64,000 nucleotides of DNA, taken from assembly GCA_000499405.2 (NCBI GenBank), contig HG738137.1:1798001-1862000 (forward strand), read 5' to 3'. Each line of letters starts with the position of its first letter. Position 1 is the first letter of the stretch. Below the pieces are notes generated by a model. It ran no database searches. It saw only the letters and a program-made list of their open reading frames with translations, and was not told the origin of the DNA. The stretch comes from Onchocerca volvulus. Its lineage: Eukaryota > Nematoda > Chromadorea > Rhabditida > Onchocercidae. A program made the position numbers and the translations under genes. Of this stretch, positions 1 to 12,309 are shown in pieces.

Positions 1-3000
1 CAGCAGAACGCAACCAGACATCACAACAACCTTTAACCTCGTATGGTTGAAAGTTTGGAGAAATAATTTTGCGAAGCGATTACGAGTTTCATTTCGGTAT
101 ACGGTTGCAAGGGATAAGATCCGTTCCAATCGGTATGCAATTTTTGAATTACACAGCTATCTGCCTATAATGTTTCGAAAATGAAAAACTGAAGAATCAG
201 AATAGCCAAAAAATAGATTTTTGAATAAGTTTTTCATTAGAAAAAAAATCATAATTTTTGGGATTTTTAATTGGAATTCACTTGAATTGGTGAGTATCAT
301 AAAATAATCAGTCACATCAATTGGCTATGTGATATGCATTTACGTGAATTGAGCTTTATTTCAGTTTCAACTCTTTTTTTCGATCGCTGATTACTGGAAT
401 GTAATGATTTCTTGCAAAAGATGAAAATAAAATCTTTCATTTTGGTCAATCGCCATCTGCATGTTTCAAATCGCAACATGTTAAGTTGCGAACGCAGCAT
501 CAATTCAGTGAAGGAGTGGCGCTTGCATGATGCATAGATGCACCGTAAAGATAGTAAGTATTGAAAATGAACATTTTTTTTTTTTATATTTATAAAATTT
601 GGGAGAGTCATATTTGTAGAACACAATTTTTGTCGTTTTTTTGCAAATCACATTTTTATCATTCCTCAAAGTTTCTCGTCAAGTTCTGTTTTAGATTTTT
701 GCTAACATTGCAGTCGCTATATTCAATATACCGTCGGAATTTAATGCGGAACGGCATCTGGAAACAATCCAAGAACACGCTCTTGAGTGATGCGAAAATG
801 TCCTTTCAAACAAAGGTGTTGATTTTGTGAAACATCGCAAAAAGCTTTTCGATCTTATGTAAAGATATTTTTGGGTTCAATAACCACGATGTAGTTAGAT
901 ATGATACAAATGAAATATCGGGATTTGGCGTAATATTTGTTTGAATCATTATATTTACTCTAATTGCAAATAGAAAATGCTGTGATTCTTGAGATGAACT
1001 GTTTTTTTTTTTTTAAATAGTCATCATTCGATTACTATGTCCGTGACCTAATGCCCGTTACTTCGTTAGAATGACCGCTCAAATTCGCCTGTGTGAAGTT
1101 AGTATTGATCTAAAATTTTATGCATGTATTCCAATTGAACTGAATTCTTTTTTAAAATTATAGTAAATTTAATGTTTTTTAAATGAGCTTCCTTTTTTTT
1201 TGCTTTCAAATACAACACTGCATTATTTAAAAAGATGTTTTGGATTGAATTTATCATGTCTCGTCCGATCTTGTTATCAACAGATGGAGTACTGATTTTT
1301 ACCAAGTTCCTTAGTTACCCGTTTTAGCGAAATCTTTCCAAATTTTCGGATTTCTTTTAAAATTAAAAATCCATGAACTATGATTTTCGACATTGTAACT
1401 TTCCCAATTCCGAAAAAAACAAAATTGGAATTTTCGTTCATGAAAATTACCCTGCATGCAGTTCTAAATTCAGCACGATTACATGATTTTAAAATACAAA
1501 GTGATCCGTCATCTATAATAAATTTGTAATGTCACTGTTAAATGGAACAAACCGATGTTCAGTAAATATCCATCAACATATGCCAAAAATTAAGTTGAAA
1601 CCGTTTCTGTCCTACTAAATACTTTTATTTTCTTTGTATGTGTATGAAGTATAAGATAAATTAATGCAATGTTTTCGATCGAGTAAAAAAAATAGTTGAA
1701 GAGAATTATTTGTCGTAATATGATGATATACAGTTTGTTTAACCGGAAAGGAAACATTTTTTATTATTTTGAAATATATCAACGTTATTTACAAATGATG
1801 TTTGCTTTTTAAATTATGCATGTCCAAAGCTGAAATGAAAATCTTGTGAGCGGAAAAACTACAAATTTTCCTATATACCATAATATTTTGATTTATTTGA
1901 TTTTTTCATTTTATCTCTGATACAATGGTTGAGTAAGGATTTTAATTCTATTTAATGATTTCAACTGTCTAATATATCATTTATTCAGGAAACTTATTCG
2001 GTTTTCTAGTGAGCAAATAAAAAAGTCTTATTGGAGTATTCTTGTTAATTCCATTCACTTAATTAAGACCGAATTTCAATCCTAATGAAATTAAGAAAAT
2101 CTTACGAAATTACTGATTGTTGTTTTGATTGTAGCTATTGCCCTAAAAATTTGGGTCATTCATTCAAATTATGATATACTGTAGATTTAATGATAAAATC
2201 AAAAAGAGTTACAATAAATAGGAAATAACGAGGGAATCTGAATCGAATTGTTTTGTGGAAAGATTAATGAAAAGGACTGGTGTATGATTCTTACTTGATG
2301 GAAGACTTGTTAAGTAGTATAATGTGCTATAACTAGGAGATCATTGATATATTATCGGATTATGTTTGTAGTATCCCGAGTAAATAATTTTATTCGAATT
2401 CTGTTGAACAAAGCAGTAAAAAAAGTTTCTCTCTTTCTAATCGAGGCTCATTTGGCTTAGAAGGGCGATTTACACTGTTAGTTATTATTAAAATTAATGT
2501 TTTGTCGTTTATTTCAGATGCAGAAAAGTTGGTGTGAATTCTTTATAGCTAAACAAGGAAATTTAATTGTAATTTGGAAAAAAAAAAAACATTACCATAA
2601 TCATAATTATAATCATAATAATCTGATTGAGTTTTCTGAAAAAATAAACTTTTTGAAATTTCAATTTGCAGAAAATTAAACAGAAATTTTCAATAAAATA
2701 GGAATCGAAAAAATATTTCTGCTTTTATTATTTTATTTAATTAGTTATCTAAAGGGAAGAGCAAATATAATCATCAGCTCTATCGCTGTGATATCTTTGT
2801 AGCAGAATGAAATATTTTATCATTAACTCATCTAACTTAAAACAACATCGCGACATTCTTTCCTGTGCGTCGCAATGAACTAAAAAGCCAAATCAGAATC
2901 TCATGCTATGAACAGCTCATATTATCCTGAGGCAGTGTAAAATAAAATTGATCCGTTTTTTTTTTTTTTTTTTTTTTTTTTTGACCTTTCAGAATTTTAC

Positions 3001-3514
3001 TTCGAAGAGTTTGATTGCAATTTTCAATTATAGTGAAGAGTAAGTTTGGAAAAATTATTACATCTAATCCTTCTAGTCTTGAATCTTTGACTTCAGGAAG
3101 CAATTCTCCAGACTTAGGAATCTGAAATTGATTGAGTTCAAAAATCTGAAATTGATTTTTTTTTTTTGAAGTAATCTGAGAATATTTTCCTTGTAAGTTT
3201 TCGCAGTTGTCTTCATACTACTTCGTATTTGGTGCTTGAGATTAGATGTACAAAATTAATGATAACTGGATGAAAACTAAATAAAACAGAATGGTTTGAT
3301 GATTTGCGTCATAAAGTATTGCTCCGACGTAAAGCGAATATGCTACATTAATAATTTTGATAATTCTAGAAATTCAACTCAGTTATTAATAGTGATGCAT
3401 CACATACGGATGCTACCATATTATTATTATTACGTTACTATCGAAGCACACGAATTGGTAATCGATATCATCAAAGTTTTTGAAAGCGAAACAAAAAAGA
3501 CCTTATGTAGCTGA
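1..3514. other. AT-rich region without a recognisable gene
   Basis: Both strands are broken by frequent stops, and the longest open frames (about 60-105 codons) are low-complexity and look non-coding. A 22-nt poly-T run sits near 2957-2982 and several shorter T-runs are scattered. I see no exon chain, RNA gene or terminal repeat. The right edge is where similarity to the downstream lectin repeat copy begins. Confidence 0.5.
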
Positions 3515-3846
3515 TATCGACATAAAATTAAATAATTTTGAAATAGTGCATTACAACTGATATCAAAACTGTAGAATCTCCGAGGGCTGACTGAAATTTA
3601 AATAGCTTTACGTTAGGAATAAGAAATTGCGACGAAATCAATTTTCGCTATTTCATTTAAACTTCTTTTATAATAATTCCACTTCTTTTCTTCAACTAAA
3701 TTCTCAAGCAACTTTTTATCTGTCAATTTTGTAAAAAAAAGTGGATTGCAGAGTTTGCAAATTAGTTTCAAACAGCTTGAAAAGATAATGACTGCATGGG
3801 ACCACTTTGAGTCAGGATATTCTTTGTCAAGTTTTCTTCTTGTTTA

Positions 3847-5438
3847 TTATTTAAAATATTGCTTATGACGAATCTTTTCCAAATGGTCAGCAATCCATCT
3901 AACTCTGAATAATATCCTTAATGAATTAAGAAAGCTTAAATGTTGCTGGGCTGTAAAGAAAAAATCGTCTACAATCGTTTTTTCTGAATACTGAAAGCTT
4001 CTCCTCATATGCAACATCCAAGAAACCATCATAGTCGAATGGCGAATCATCGGACCAATAAAAATTATTGTTTTTGTATGTCAGTCCAATAAGTAACGGA
4101 TAAGCACGTAATGGTAGATCAAAATCTAAACAAATCATGCAGCTTTCGGAATTTATAATAATAGTTAGCTAAAAATTTATCATTAAAAATTTGAAGAGAA
4201 TAAATTTTCTTAAAGTTTGAATTTTGAAATTGAAAAGAATCATTTGCTAACGCCTAGTGTTATAGAATTGAGAAGGATAATGACTCTTAAAAGTAGAACT
4301 AAAAAGTGAAATAGCTGGTTCAGCTTGTATCATGAATTCTTGAAATTTGGGGCAAAAAAGAAAGATAATATGGCTGAAATTACGTTTATAAAGCTGTTTA
4401 ACGAATTCAAATTCCTCTTTATTACGAATCGAAATGCTGAACGTAGGCGACGACATCGGTGACATTTCTCGACAAATATTTTTATCTGTTATTGAAATAT
4501 TTTTTAGCTTTTCGTCCATAATCGTATCCTTCAAAGAAATAACGCAATTAATTGATTTTATCAAATTTGAAAGTTCCATTTTTGCAACTTTGAGCTTAGA
4601 ATGATTTATTTCATGACTTAGTATAACGGAAGAGAAGTATCACTGATTGATTGAAATGAGTGAATTTCGTTAATTTTACTTAATATGGGCGACTATTACC
4701 AATTATTCGTCAAAGCATGGATTAAGTGAATTTTACAAGGCAAGAAAAAGAGAGTTATTTGTATAAATTTATGTTAAAAATGCAGCTGTATTTTTATCCG
4801 GAAAACAAACATGCAATACTGGAAAGAATCCAGTATTGAGTTGAAAATTGCTTGACTCTTGTAGATATATTTTCCTTGATAGTCTAACAATAAAGGACGA
4901 ATGAGTAAACAATTCTTATTATACGTTTTAGTAAGCGTTTCACTAATTTGAAACGATGAATGTAACAGTTAAAGCACTAACTGGTTTTTTGACAACAATC
5001 ATTTTATAACAGTAAGAATTGTATATATAAAAGTCTCGTTCACATCCTACTTCTGAAAATAGGAATTGAAAAAAATTGTTTTAAAAGTCAGAGATTATTA
5101 CTGCTGTGCTTTTTTGACTCCCAGAATCCAATTCACCTTATCTTGAATGAAAAAGATACATCGTTTTAATGGTAATCGAAATATTGGTGAACTAATTGGA
5201 CATTTGAAACAGTACTTCAGGCTTTACCTTACAGCATACAACTCAAGCTACATGATTTGTTGCTAGAAATTATGATTCTTCTCGTTAAATTCATACACGC
5301 AATATTAGACGTAAATTTCAAGACAAACAAATGGAGAAATGACCACTTCGAAGATACAAGAAAGAACCGACCGTCGGAACAATGCACTGAAGAAAACACC
5401 GCTACGAGAAAAACAATTAATACAACCGCACCGGACAT
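3847..5438 (-). pseudogene. C-type-lectin-like secreted protein, copy 1 (possibly disabled)
   Basis: Exons read on the minus strand resemble a secreted C-type lectin. A signal peptide, MSGAVVLIVFLVAVFSSVHC, starts at 5438. An exon at 5052-4982 carries CERDF...YCYK, like the first cysteines of a CTLD. The next exon (about 4579-4390) has SISIRNKEEFEFVKQLY, the typical 'I-x-S/N-x-E-E-x-x-F-V' helix. An exon ending near 3930 has LLIGLTYKNNNFYWSDDSPF, the CTLD 'WIGL...W.DG.P' core. The last exon (3904-3847) ends RHKQYFK. The place where copy 3 has a GT donor after the SPPT codons reads CATTTAAG here, so this donor may be lost. Expected CTLD cysteines near the C-terminus are not obvious. Likely function, if expressed, is a secreted or surface carbohydrate-binding protein. 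Exon joins are uncertain. Confidence 0.55.
4814..4838. repeat. 9-bp hairpin inside lectin repeat copy 1
   Basis: CAATACTGG and CCAGTATTG flank the 7-nt loop AAAGAAT, a perfect stem. The identical hairpin occurs in the middle copy (8448-8472) but has eroded in copy 3. It lies in an intron of the lectin-like unit. No function can be assigned. Confidence 0.6.
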
Positions 5439-5665
5439 TACTAAATCGTAAATTGATGAAGATTTTTGTAAAATTCGAAAGAAGTAATGGCTGCATTCAT
5501 AGTGCTATGACTTGAAAAAGCAATCGGTTAAATTATCGGAGATTATAAGAGTAATAATGAAGTTCAACGTTCAAAATTATTTGGAATACCAGTATCTGGA
5601 AAATTCAACATATACAAAAAATCTGACACACCGTGTAATTCTTTTTTCTTTTATCAAATCTTTAA

Positions 5666-6515
5666 TCAAAATACTTAAATGCTACCTGTTAATTCGTAAT
5701 GAATTCCTCAAGTTCTCCATCGCTTTTTTTCAAATTTTGGCACAAATTTGCATTCAAATAGGCTCGTGCTCTTATATAGACGCATCTACTTTTTTTCATG
5801 TGTTATGCGCGTGACAATAAAAGAACGTGAAAGGGTGGGTTTTACTGACTCCGCCTCCCTTTTTTTCTCTCATTCACCTTCTTTCTCCTATCTCTCTAAT
5901 AATAAAAATAATAAACCTTCCTTTTTTTCTCTCATTCTCCTTCCCCCACTCCTCTAATAAAAATCAATTATTAAATAATAATAGCCCGCTTTTCTTTTTT
6001 CTGTAATTCTCCCTCTATCTCTACCTCTCTCTCTCTGTTGCTGTGTTTATTACATTACCTGGATTTAGCCAAGGAAAGAAGAAATGAACTGATAAAAAGT
6101 CTAAAAAAGGAATTTTAAATACCTGATAAAATTTGAAATTGAAATTCACTTTTTTAAAATAAAAGATAGCTTAATTTGTTTGAAAAAAGGCATCAATTTA
6201 ATCCAAAGTAATTTTATTACATTGAATCTAAATATTTTTTAAGATCAATTTTTTTGCTGTTAATCTTCTCCGACTTAATTTTGATCTAATTTAATTTGAT
6301 GTAAATTTAATGTTAAAGTATTAACTCATAACTTTCTTCATTTTTCCATCGATTAAATATTCAAATCCATCAGAAATATTGGTGACTTATAATTTAATAC
6401 AATTTATACTAATTCCTTCTTTTTAAATTTTATTCATATTATACCTTTATTTGTTTATTTTTATCTCTCTATCTATAAAGTTTGCTTACAAATCGCGAAC
6501 AAAGTTCTCAATCAA
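5666..6515. other. Low-complexity intergenic DNA with a pyrimidine-rich tract
   Basis: From about 5850 to 6045 the plus strand is almost all C and T, with imperfect repeats of a CTCTCATTC-type unit and a final run of alternating CT. The rest is AT-rich without coding potential. Confidence 0.6.
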
Positions 6516-7500
6516 TTGAGAATGCCATCACCGAATCGATCTGCAACTAATTCGTTCGATGTAGAATTTTGTCGTGAACAAAATTACAGTACGGCTGATC
6601 TACTGCCATATATGCAATCAAATATTCCTAAGCTAACGTTTAAGTAAACTAATTATCAGTAAGGGAGTTCGAGAAGTTTTCTTTTTAGATGCGCCAGGAG
6701 GAACTGGTAAAACGTTTCTAATTAGATTGATTCTGGCAACAAATCGAAACCAAACCTTAGCTCTCCGGAATAGCTGCAACATTGCCATCAGGTGAAAGAA
6801 CTGCTCATTTCGCTTTGAAATTGTCATTGAGCATACAATACATTGAAATTCCGACATGTAATATTTTCAAAACATCCAGCATGTGGAAAGCGCAAACTTA
6901 TTGTTTGGGATGAATGTACAATGGCGCAGGAAAAAAAAAACGACCGAGGCTCTTGATCGATCATTGCAACATTTACATGGAAATACCGGACCATTTGAGA
7001 ACGCATTAATATTGCTTGGAAGAGATTTCAGGCAAATATTATCTGCAATTCCTCAGTCAACACCAATGAACGAAATAAAATATTTTACTCCATGGTGACA
7101 CATAAAAAAATTAACAACAAATATGCATGTTTAGCTGCAAAGTGATCGATCAGCTGGAATATTTTCACATCAATTGCTGGAAACTGGGAATGGAAAGGTG
7201 CCGGTTGATTGAACACAGAACAAATTTCATTGCCTCACAACTTCTGCAATTTAGTAACGTCAAAAGAAGAGATGTTTGAAAAATTATTTTTCAATATTCA
7301 AATCAATTACAAGAATCACGATTGGCTGAGTGAACGAATTATTTTTGCAGCGAAGAACATAGACGTCGACGAACTTAACGATATTATACATTCTGACATT
7401 CAAAGCGAGACAGTCACATATAACAGTTGGTTCGGCTTATATCAAGAAAATTTGAAACCTAGAAACAAAAAAAAAAAAAAAGAAAAAAGATGAAAAATTC
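6516..7500 (+). mobile_element. Decayed Helitron-type PIF1-like helicase fragment
   Basis: Three frames pieced together recall the helicase of Helitron transposons. At 6680-6720 a Walker A motif reads FFLDAPGGTGKTFL. After a frameshift comes a segment like GIAATLPSGERTAHFALKL. Then IVWDECTMAQ (Walker B type) precedes a long frame at about 6915-7098 with LLGRDFRQILSAIP (motif III type). A later piece contains LSERIIFAAKNIDVDELND. Upstream, CREQNYSTADLLPYMQSNIP resembles the region before the helicase core. Stops and frameshifts show it is dead. No Rep/HUH domain or clear Helitron ends were found, so only part of an element remains. It sits between two copies of the lectin unit. Confidence 0.75.
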
Positions 7501-7539
7501 AAATTAGATGAGTATTTCGATAAAGTATTTTAACGAATA

Positions 7540-8882
7540 AAGTATTCTCAGTTCAAATTCCTTTTTATTACGATCGAAATGCTAGATGCAGGGGACGAAC
7601 TGGGTGATATTTCTCGACAAAAACTTTCATCTGTTATTGAAATATTCTTAACTTGGGGTCCATAGTCGTATTCTATCAAAGAAATAGTGTAACTCATTAA
7701 TTCTATTAAATTTGAAAGATTCTGTAATTCCAGCTTTTTAATTTTGAGCCTTTAATGATTCATTTAATGACTTAATATAACGGAAGAGAAGTATTATTGG
7801 TTGAAATGAATGAGTTTTGTTAAGTTCACTTAATATGGCGATTATTATCAATGTCGCCGATCTCCTTAACCGTGACAATGATTAAGGATTCTTGTTTCTT
7901 ATCGTATTGTTATCGAAACTTTGCGGTATCTCAAATTTCGTAATTAAACCTTTATTACAAAAAATTAGATAACACGACAACGTACGCAACAATTACAAAT
8001 CAATTATATCAATAAAACAATTTAAATGACGATTCATCAATATGAAAAAAGGGGATAATGAACAAGAGGAAACTTCAAATATCCGAGACAGAACATCTAA
8101 CTACACTCTTTGATAGCCTTCCTTTAAAATGAACCACAAAGAAGCGTCCCCGTAGCATGAGAAAGCTTTTCTTTGTTAGCGCATGAGAGAGCGCTTTTGT
8201 GGTATTTACAACAACATAAAACAAAGGTTAAAGGCTGTTTGACAAAGCCATAAAACAAGCAATGAATTTCATACAACCATTACAAATTATTTCATTTAGA
8301 ACAAAGAAATCGCTTATCTCTGATCCTCCTCGCTATTTCAGCGACAACCAATTATTCGTCAAAGAGCGGATTAAATGAATTCTACAAGGCGTTTACATAA
8401 GTTTATGTTAAAAATGCAGCTGTGTTTTTATCCGGAAAACAATCATGCAATACTGGAAAGAATCCAGTATTGAGTTGAAAATTGCTTGACTCTTGTAGTA
8501 CATTTTCCTTGATAGTCTAGCAATAAAGGAAAAATGAGCAAATGAATTTTTTTATGCGTTCTTATTATGCAAGCGATAAATCATTTAATTTAAAACGATG
8601 AATGTAACAGATAAAGCATTGACTGATTTCTCGACCCTAAATATTTTATGACAATAAGAATTGTATATAAAAGTCTTGCTCACAATTTATTTCTGAAATT
8701 AGAAATTGAAACATTTGCTTTAAGTGGTCAGAGATTATTACTGCTGTCCTTTTTTGACTCCCAAAATCCAATTTATCTTATCTTGAATGAAAAATTGAAA
8801 TACGGTGGACTATTGGAAATTCGAGACAGCACTCTAGACTTTATATAACATATAACTAAAGCTATATGATTTATTTTTAGAA
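7540..8882 (-). pseudogene. Truncated middle copy of the C-type-lectin unit
   Basis: This copy begins inside the lectin exon (compare 7550-7750 with 4400-4600) and stops just before the signal-peptide exon. The cysteine exon, about 8692-8630 on the minus strand, still begins with a TGT GAG CAA GAC TTT string like copy 1 but lacks two bases of the TATATATA run. This shifts the frame and brings a stop after about 13 codons. A 495-bp inverted-terminal-repeat element interrupts the copy at 7852-8346. Lacking its first and last exons, it is a pseudogene. Confidence 0.7.
7852..8346. mobile_element. MITE-like insertion with TGTCGC/GCGACA ends
   Basis: The other copies read straight through this point (compare 4690-4710, ...TATTACCAATTATTCG). 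Here 495 bp are inserted that start TGTCGC and end GCGACA, short perfect terminal inverted repeats. Flanks are ATCAA on the left and ACCAA on the right, consistent with a 5-bp target duplication with one mismatch. There is no transposase frame inside. The comparison with the empty site in the sister copy is the main evidence; the family is not identified. Confidence 0.7.
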
Positions 8883-8894
8883 AGCACGATTCAA

Positions 8895-11045
8895 TGGGTA
8901 TCGACACAAAATAAAGACTTCTTCAAGTTTTGCATTACAATTGATATCAAAAGTGTAGAATTTTCTGGGATCATCTAAATATTCATTTATTAAAATAGCT
9001 TAGTGCTGCAACAAGAAATCAAGACAATGTTAATTTTTGCAAACTTATTTAAAATTTTTTTTTCCATATACTTTATTCTTTTCTCTTAATTTCTTCAATA
9101 ATTTTTCGTCTGTGATTTTCGTAAAAAAAAATTTTGTTAGATTAAAACTTAATATAAAGCATTATGAAGAATAGAAAGTCGCATTTTTCAGCTAACACAA
9201 GCTTTATGATTAATCTGAGCTAAGGTAAAATTTAAGACATGAAATATTGTTCATTTGAATCTTTCCTAAATGATCGCTAATTCTGATAAAACAAGAAATT
9301 TCATATTAATCTCTTCAAAGAGACATTAGATGTTTTTTAATAAATCAAGAAATCCTACCTGTTGGCGGGCTGTATATAAAAAATCGTCGACAAGCACCTT
9401 TTTTTAGTTCCGAAAGACGTCTCTTATAACCAATATCCAAGAAACCGGTATAGTTAAATGGCGTACTGTCATGCCAATGAAAATGTTCGTCTTGATATGC
9501 CAATCCGATTAACATGGGGTATGAGAATGCATAATGATCAATAACTGAACAGATCATATTGGAGTCAATGTTGCAAATTTGAAAGAATAGTTTATTTAAA
9601 ACTTGAATCTTGAAATTAAAAATGACTGGTACTTATGTCGTAGAATCGAGAAAGACAGTTGATTAAAAAATGTAACGAAAAGTGAAAATTGATTCGATTT
9701 ATGAGTAAAACTTTGAAATCTAGAGATAAAAAGTTATGGTAAAACGACTGAAGTTAGATACATACTTTCATATAAAAATTTAACGTATTGAAATTCCTGT
9801 TCATTACGAATCGAAATAGTTGAAGAATTCTGTGCTAATCGACAAATATAATCATCTAGTGTTGAAACATTTTGGTAGACAGGACGTTGTGACGTAACCT
9901 TTACGGCAGTCATGCAATTATTTTTTCAAATTTGAAAGATTCTGCAGTTACTTGTTCAACTTTCAATTTTCAGTAATTCGCTCCATCCATGATTTAGTAT
10001 AACGGGAGAGAAATAGCACGGTTTGAAACAAAATGAAATAATCTTCAAGTTGGCTTGATATGGGCGATTATACCAATTATTCGTCAAAGTATGGATTCAA
10101 TGAATTTTTACAAGACAAAGAAAGAACAGGAATTGATGTAAGTCTGTGTTACGAGTGCAGTTATATTATCACACGGGAAGCAAATATGCGCTATGAATTC
10201 AGTAAATGAATTGCAAATCCTTGACAACTTGTAGATACATTCTCATTGATAGTCCAGCATAAAGGGCGAACGAGAAAATGCTTCGTATTATGAGTCTCAA
10301 TAAACGTGAATTAGCAAATTTGAAAAGATGAATATAAACAAATGAACTAACGGATTGAGTGAGATAATGTGTATAATAACAATACTTTTGTCCATCGATT
10401 TCTTTTTCATCAAAGTCTTCATGACACATCGGTTCTGAAGTTTACCAGAAATATCTGCTTTAAATAACTGGAGATTATTACTGGTAATTTTTTCGACTTC
10501 TACATCCAATTCATTGACAATCTCTTGAATGAGAAAGGTATATCGTTTTATTAGTAATCGAAATACGGTGGACTAATTGGATATTTGAAACAGTACTTTA
10601 GACTTTACTATCGCATACAAATGAAGCTACATAATCTGTTTGATTCTTCTCACGAAATTCATATACGTAGTATTAGATTTAGACTTCCAGAAACACAAAC
10701 AAATGGAGAAACAACCATTTCAAGGGTAAAAGGAAAAACCAACGACCTCAGCAGTGCATCGAAGAAAGCGCTGCTGCGAGACAAACAATAAACACAACCG
10801 CACCGGACATCACTAAATCGTAAATTGATGATTTTTGTAAAATTCGAATAAAATAATGACTGCATTCATAGTGCTATGACCTGAAAAAGCAATCGGTGAG
10901 ATTATCGGAGATTATAAGAGTAATGATGAAGTTCGATGTCAACCATTACTTGAAATAGCAGTATCGGAAAATTCAACATATACAAAAAATCTAACGTACT
11001 GTGTAATTCTTTTTTCTTTTATCAGATCTTCCATCAAATTAATAA
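8895..11045 (-). repeat. Direct duplication unit, copy 3 (C-type-lectin gene unit)
   Basis: Second near-full-length copy of the unit at 3515-5665, in the same orientation. It abuts the truncated middle copy directly at about 8882-8895, which suggests tandem duplication by unequal exchange followed by deletion. Confidence 0.75.
9244..10819 (-). pseudogene. C-type-lectin-like secreted protein, copy 3 (possibly disabled)
   Basis: Counterpart of the gene in copy 1. The signal peptide starts MSGAVVFIVCLAAALSS at about 10819. The cysteine exon (10434-10352) reads CHEDFDEKEIDGQKYCYY. The next exon, ending at 9766, carries STISIRNEQEFQYVKFLYE. The core exon ending at about 9356 has MLIGLAYQDEHFHWHDSTPF and CRRFFIYSPPT, with an intact GTAGGA donor. 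The last exon begins after ATCAG near 9280. Possible lesions: a TGA follows the signal-peptide cysteine codon (TGC TGA G), and no AG acceptor is visible in the bases before the core exon. It may be a decaying gene, or the exon limits may differ from my model. Role, if active: secreted lectin-like protein. Confidence 0.5.
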
Positions 11046-12309
11046 TAGTTAAGTGTTCATAATTTTTCCATCAATAAGCAATTTTTATATAATGAACTAG
11101 TTAGTCTATAAGAGCCATCCATGCTTCACGTGTCCGGCTCCTAAAATCTCCTGCAAACAATATTAATGCGTTCCAAATGGTTTGATGCTTTCATGCAAAT
11201 TTGCTGAGAATTTACTGAGAATTGTTGAGAATCTCACGAACCAAATTCGCTGAGAATTCCTACGCAACTTTTACGAAAATTTCGAAGTTATTCAGAATCA
11301 ATATACGTGCATATCAAGGGATGCCTAATTATCAAATACCTATTTCTGTACACTGCATATTGATCCATGCGATGCATTCAACTTATGCTATTTCTTTACT
11401 AAAACTAACAAATCAATGAAATAAAAAAAAAAAATAATAAAAAGATTTCAACAACAAAAAGCTACTTGAAATTCTCAATATCATCTCCGCACTTTGTTCT
11501 TTATCAGATTTTTCGGACTTATAGAGTATAGAATTTCTTCTTGTTTATTTTCTCATAGTCCGTTAATATTAAACATGTAGTCGCCATTTCCAAATTTCAA
11601 ATGTATTCTACGATAGCTTGTAATTTGGATTGTAGTGTAGTTGAATTGGAGATTACTTCTTGTTGCTATTATAATTCGGCTAGATTAGCAATAGACTTTA
11701 CTGGATTTACACCATATTACACACAGTATCGCGCTTATACAATGTAAGGATTAAATGAACAACAATTAAGGCAAATAATTAAGAAGTATGAACAGTCGTC
11801 GAAATGTTTACTATGTTTACTATATCTATCCCTCGTAACTGTCGCTTTTCTTTACTTCACCACTTGCGAATGCCATTGCTGAATTGTCGCTCGTATCGAT
11901 CTGAATTGTGGCTTCAAAACTGCCGCTATTGTTGAAGCTGTGCGCAAGTGATGAATTAGGCGGGAAGGAGGATTTCAAAAAAAAAAAAAGAATGAATGAA
12001 CAGGGATGGGAGTTGAGGGTCGGATTGAGGAAGGGAAGGGAAATAGATGATAATTACAAATGATAAGCGATAAAATAATTAATGGGATAAGCGATAGGAT
12101 AATTAATGGTGAGAACTTATGCTTTCAATGTTTTTCTTTCGGCAAAAAAATGAATGATATAAGAATGATTATTTCACATATTATAGTAAATATTCATTAC
12201 TGGTGATAATATCTCGATAATGTATTATGTGGTATAATGATGATAACGATATGAGGTTGATAACATGATGAAGTAATAATAAATAATGTTGCAATCAGGT
12301 AATCATAAT
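11046..12309. other. Intergenic region upstream of the GCNA-like gene
   Basis: AT-rich, with a short cluster of near-repeats of GAGAATT around 11205-11262 and a purine-rich stretch near 11965-12050. No exon chain is visible. The last 15 bases before the start at 12310 contain CAATCAG, a possible trans-splice acceptor. Confidence 0.5.

Larger units (their letters stand above)
3515..5665 (-). repeat. Direct duplication unit, copy 1 (C-type-lectin gene unit)
   Basis: About 2.15 kb that recurs as diverged direct copies at 8895-11045 (nearly full length) and 7540-8882 (partial). Matching landmarks include the signal-peptide exon (5380-5438 and 10750-10810), the intron stretch starting GATATCAAAA, and the distal end around the shared AATTCAACATATACAAAAAA. 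The unit carries one lectin-like gene on the minus strand. The copies differ by many substitutions and indels, so the duplication is not recent. Confidence 0.75.

Noticed and set aside
5257..5451. Plus-strand frame ending TTAPDITKS that is conserved at 10675-10791
   Set aside because: The conserved strand is better explained by the minus-strand signal-peptide exon (MSGAVV...) of the lectin-like gene; the plus-strand similarity follows from it.
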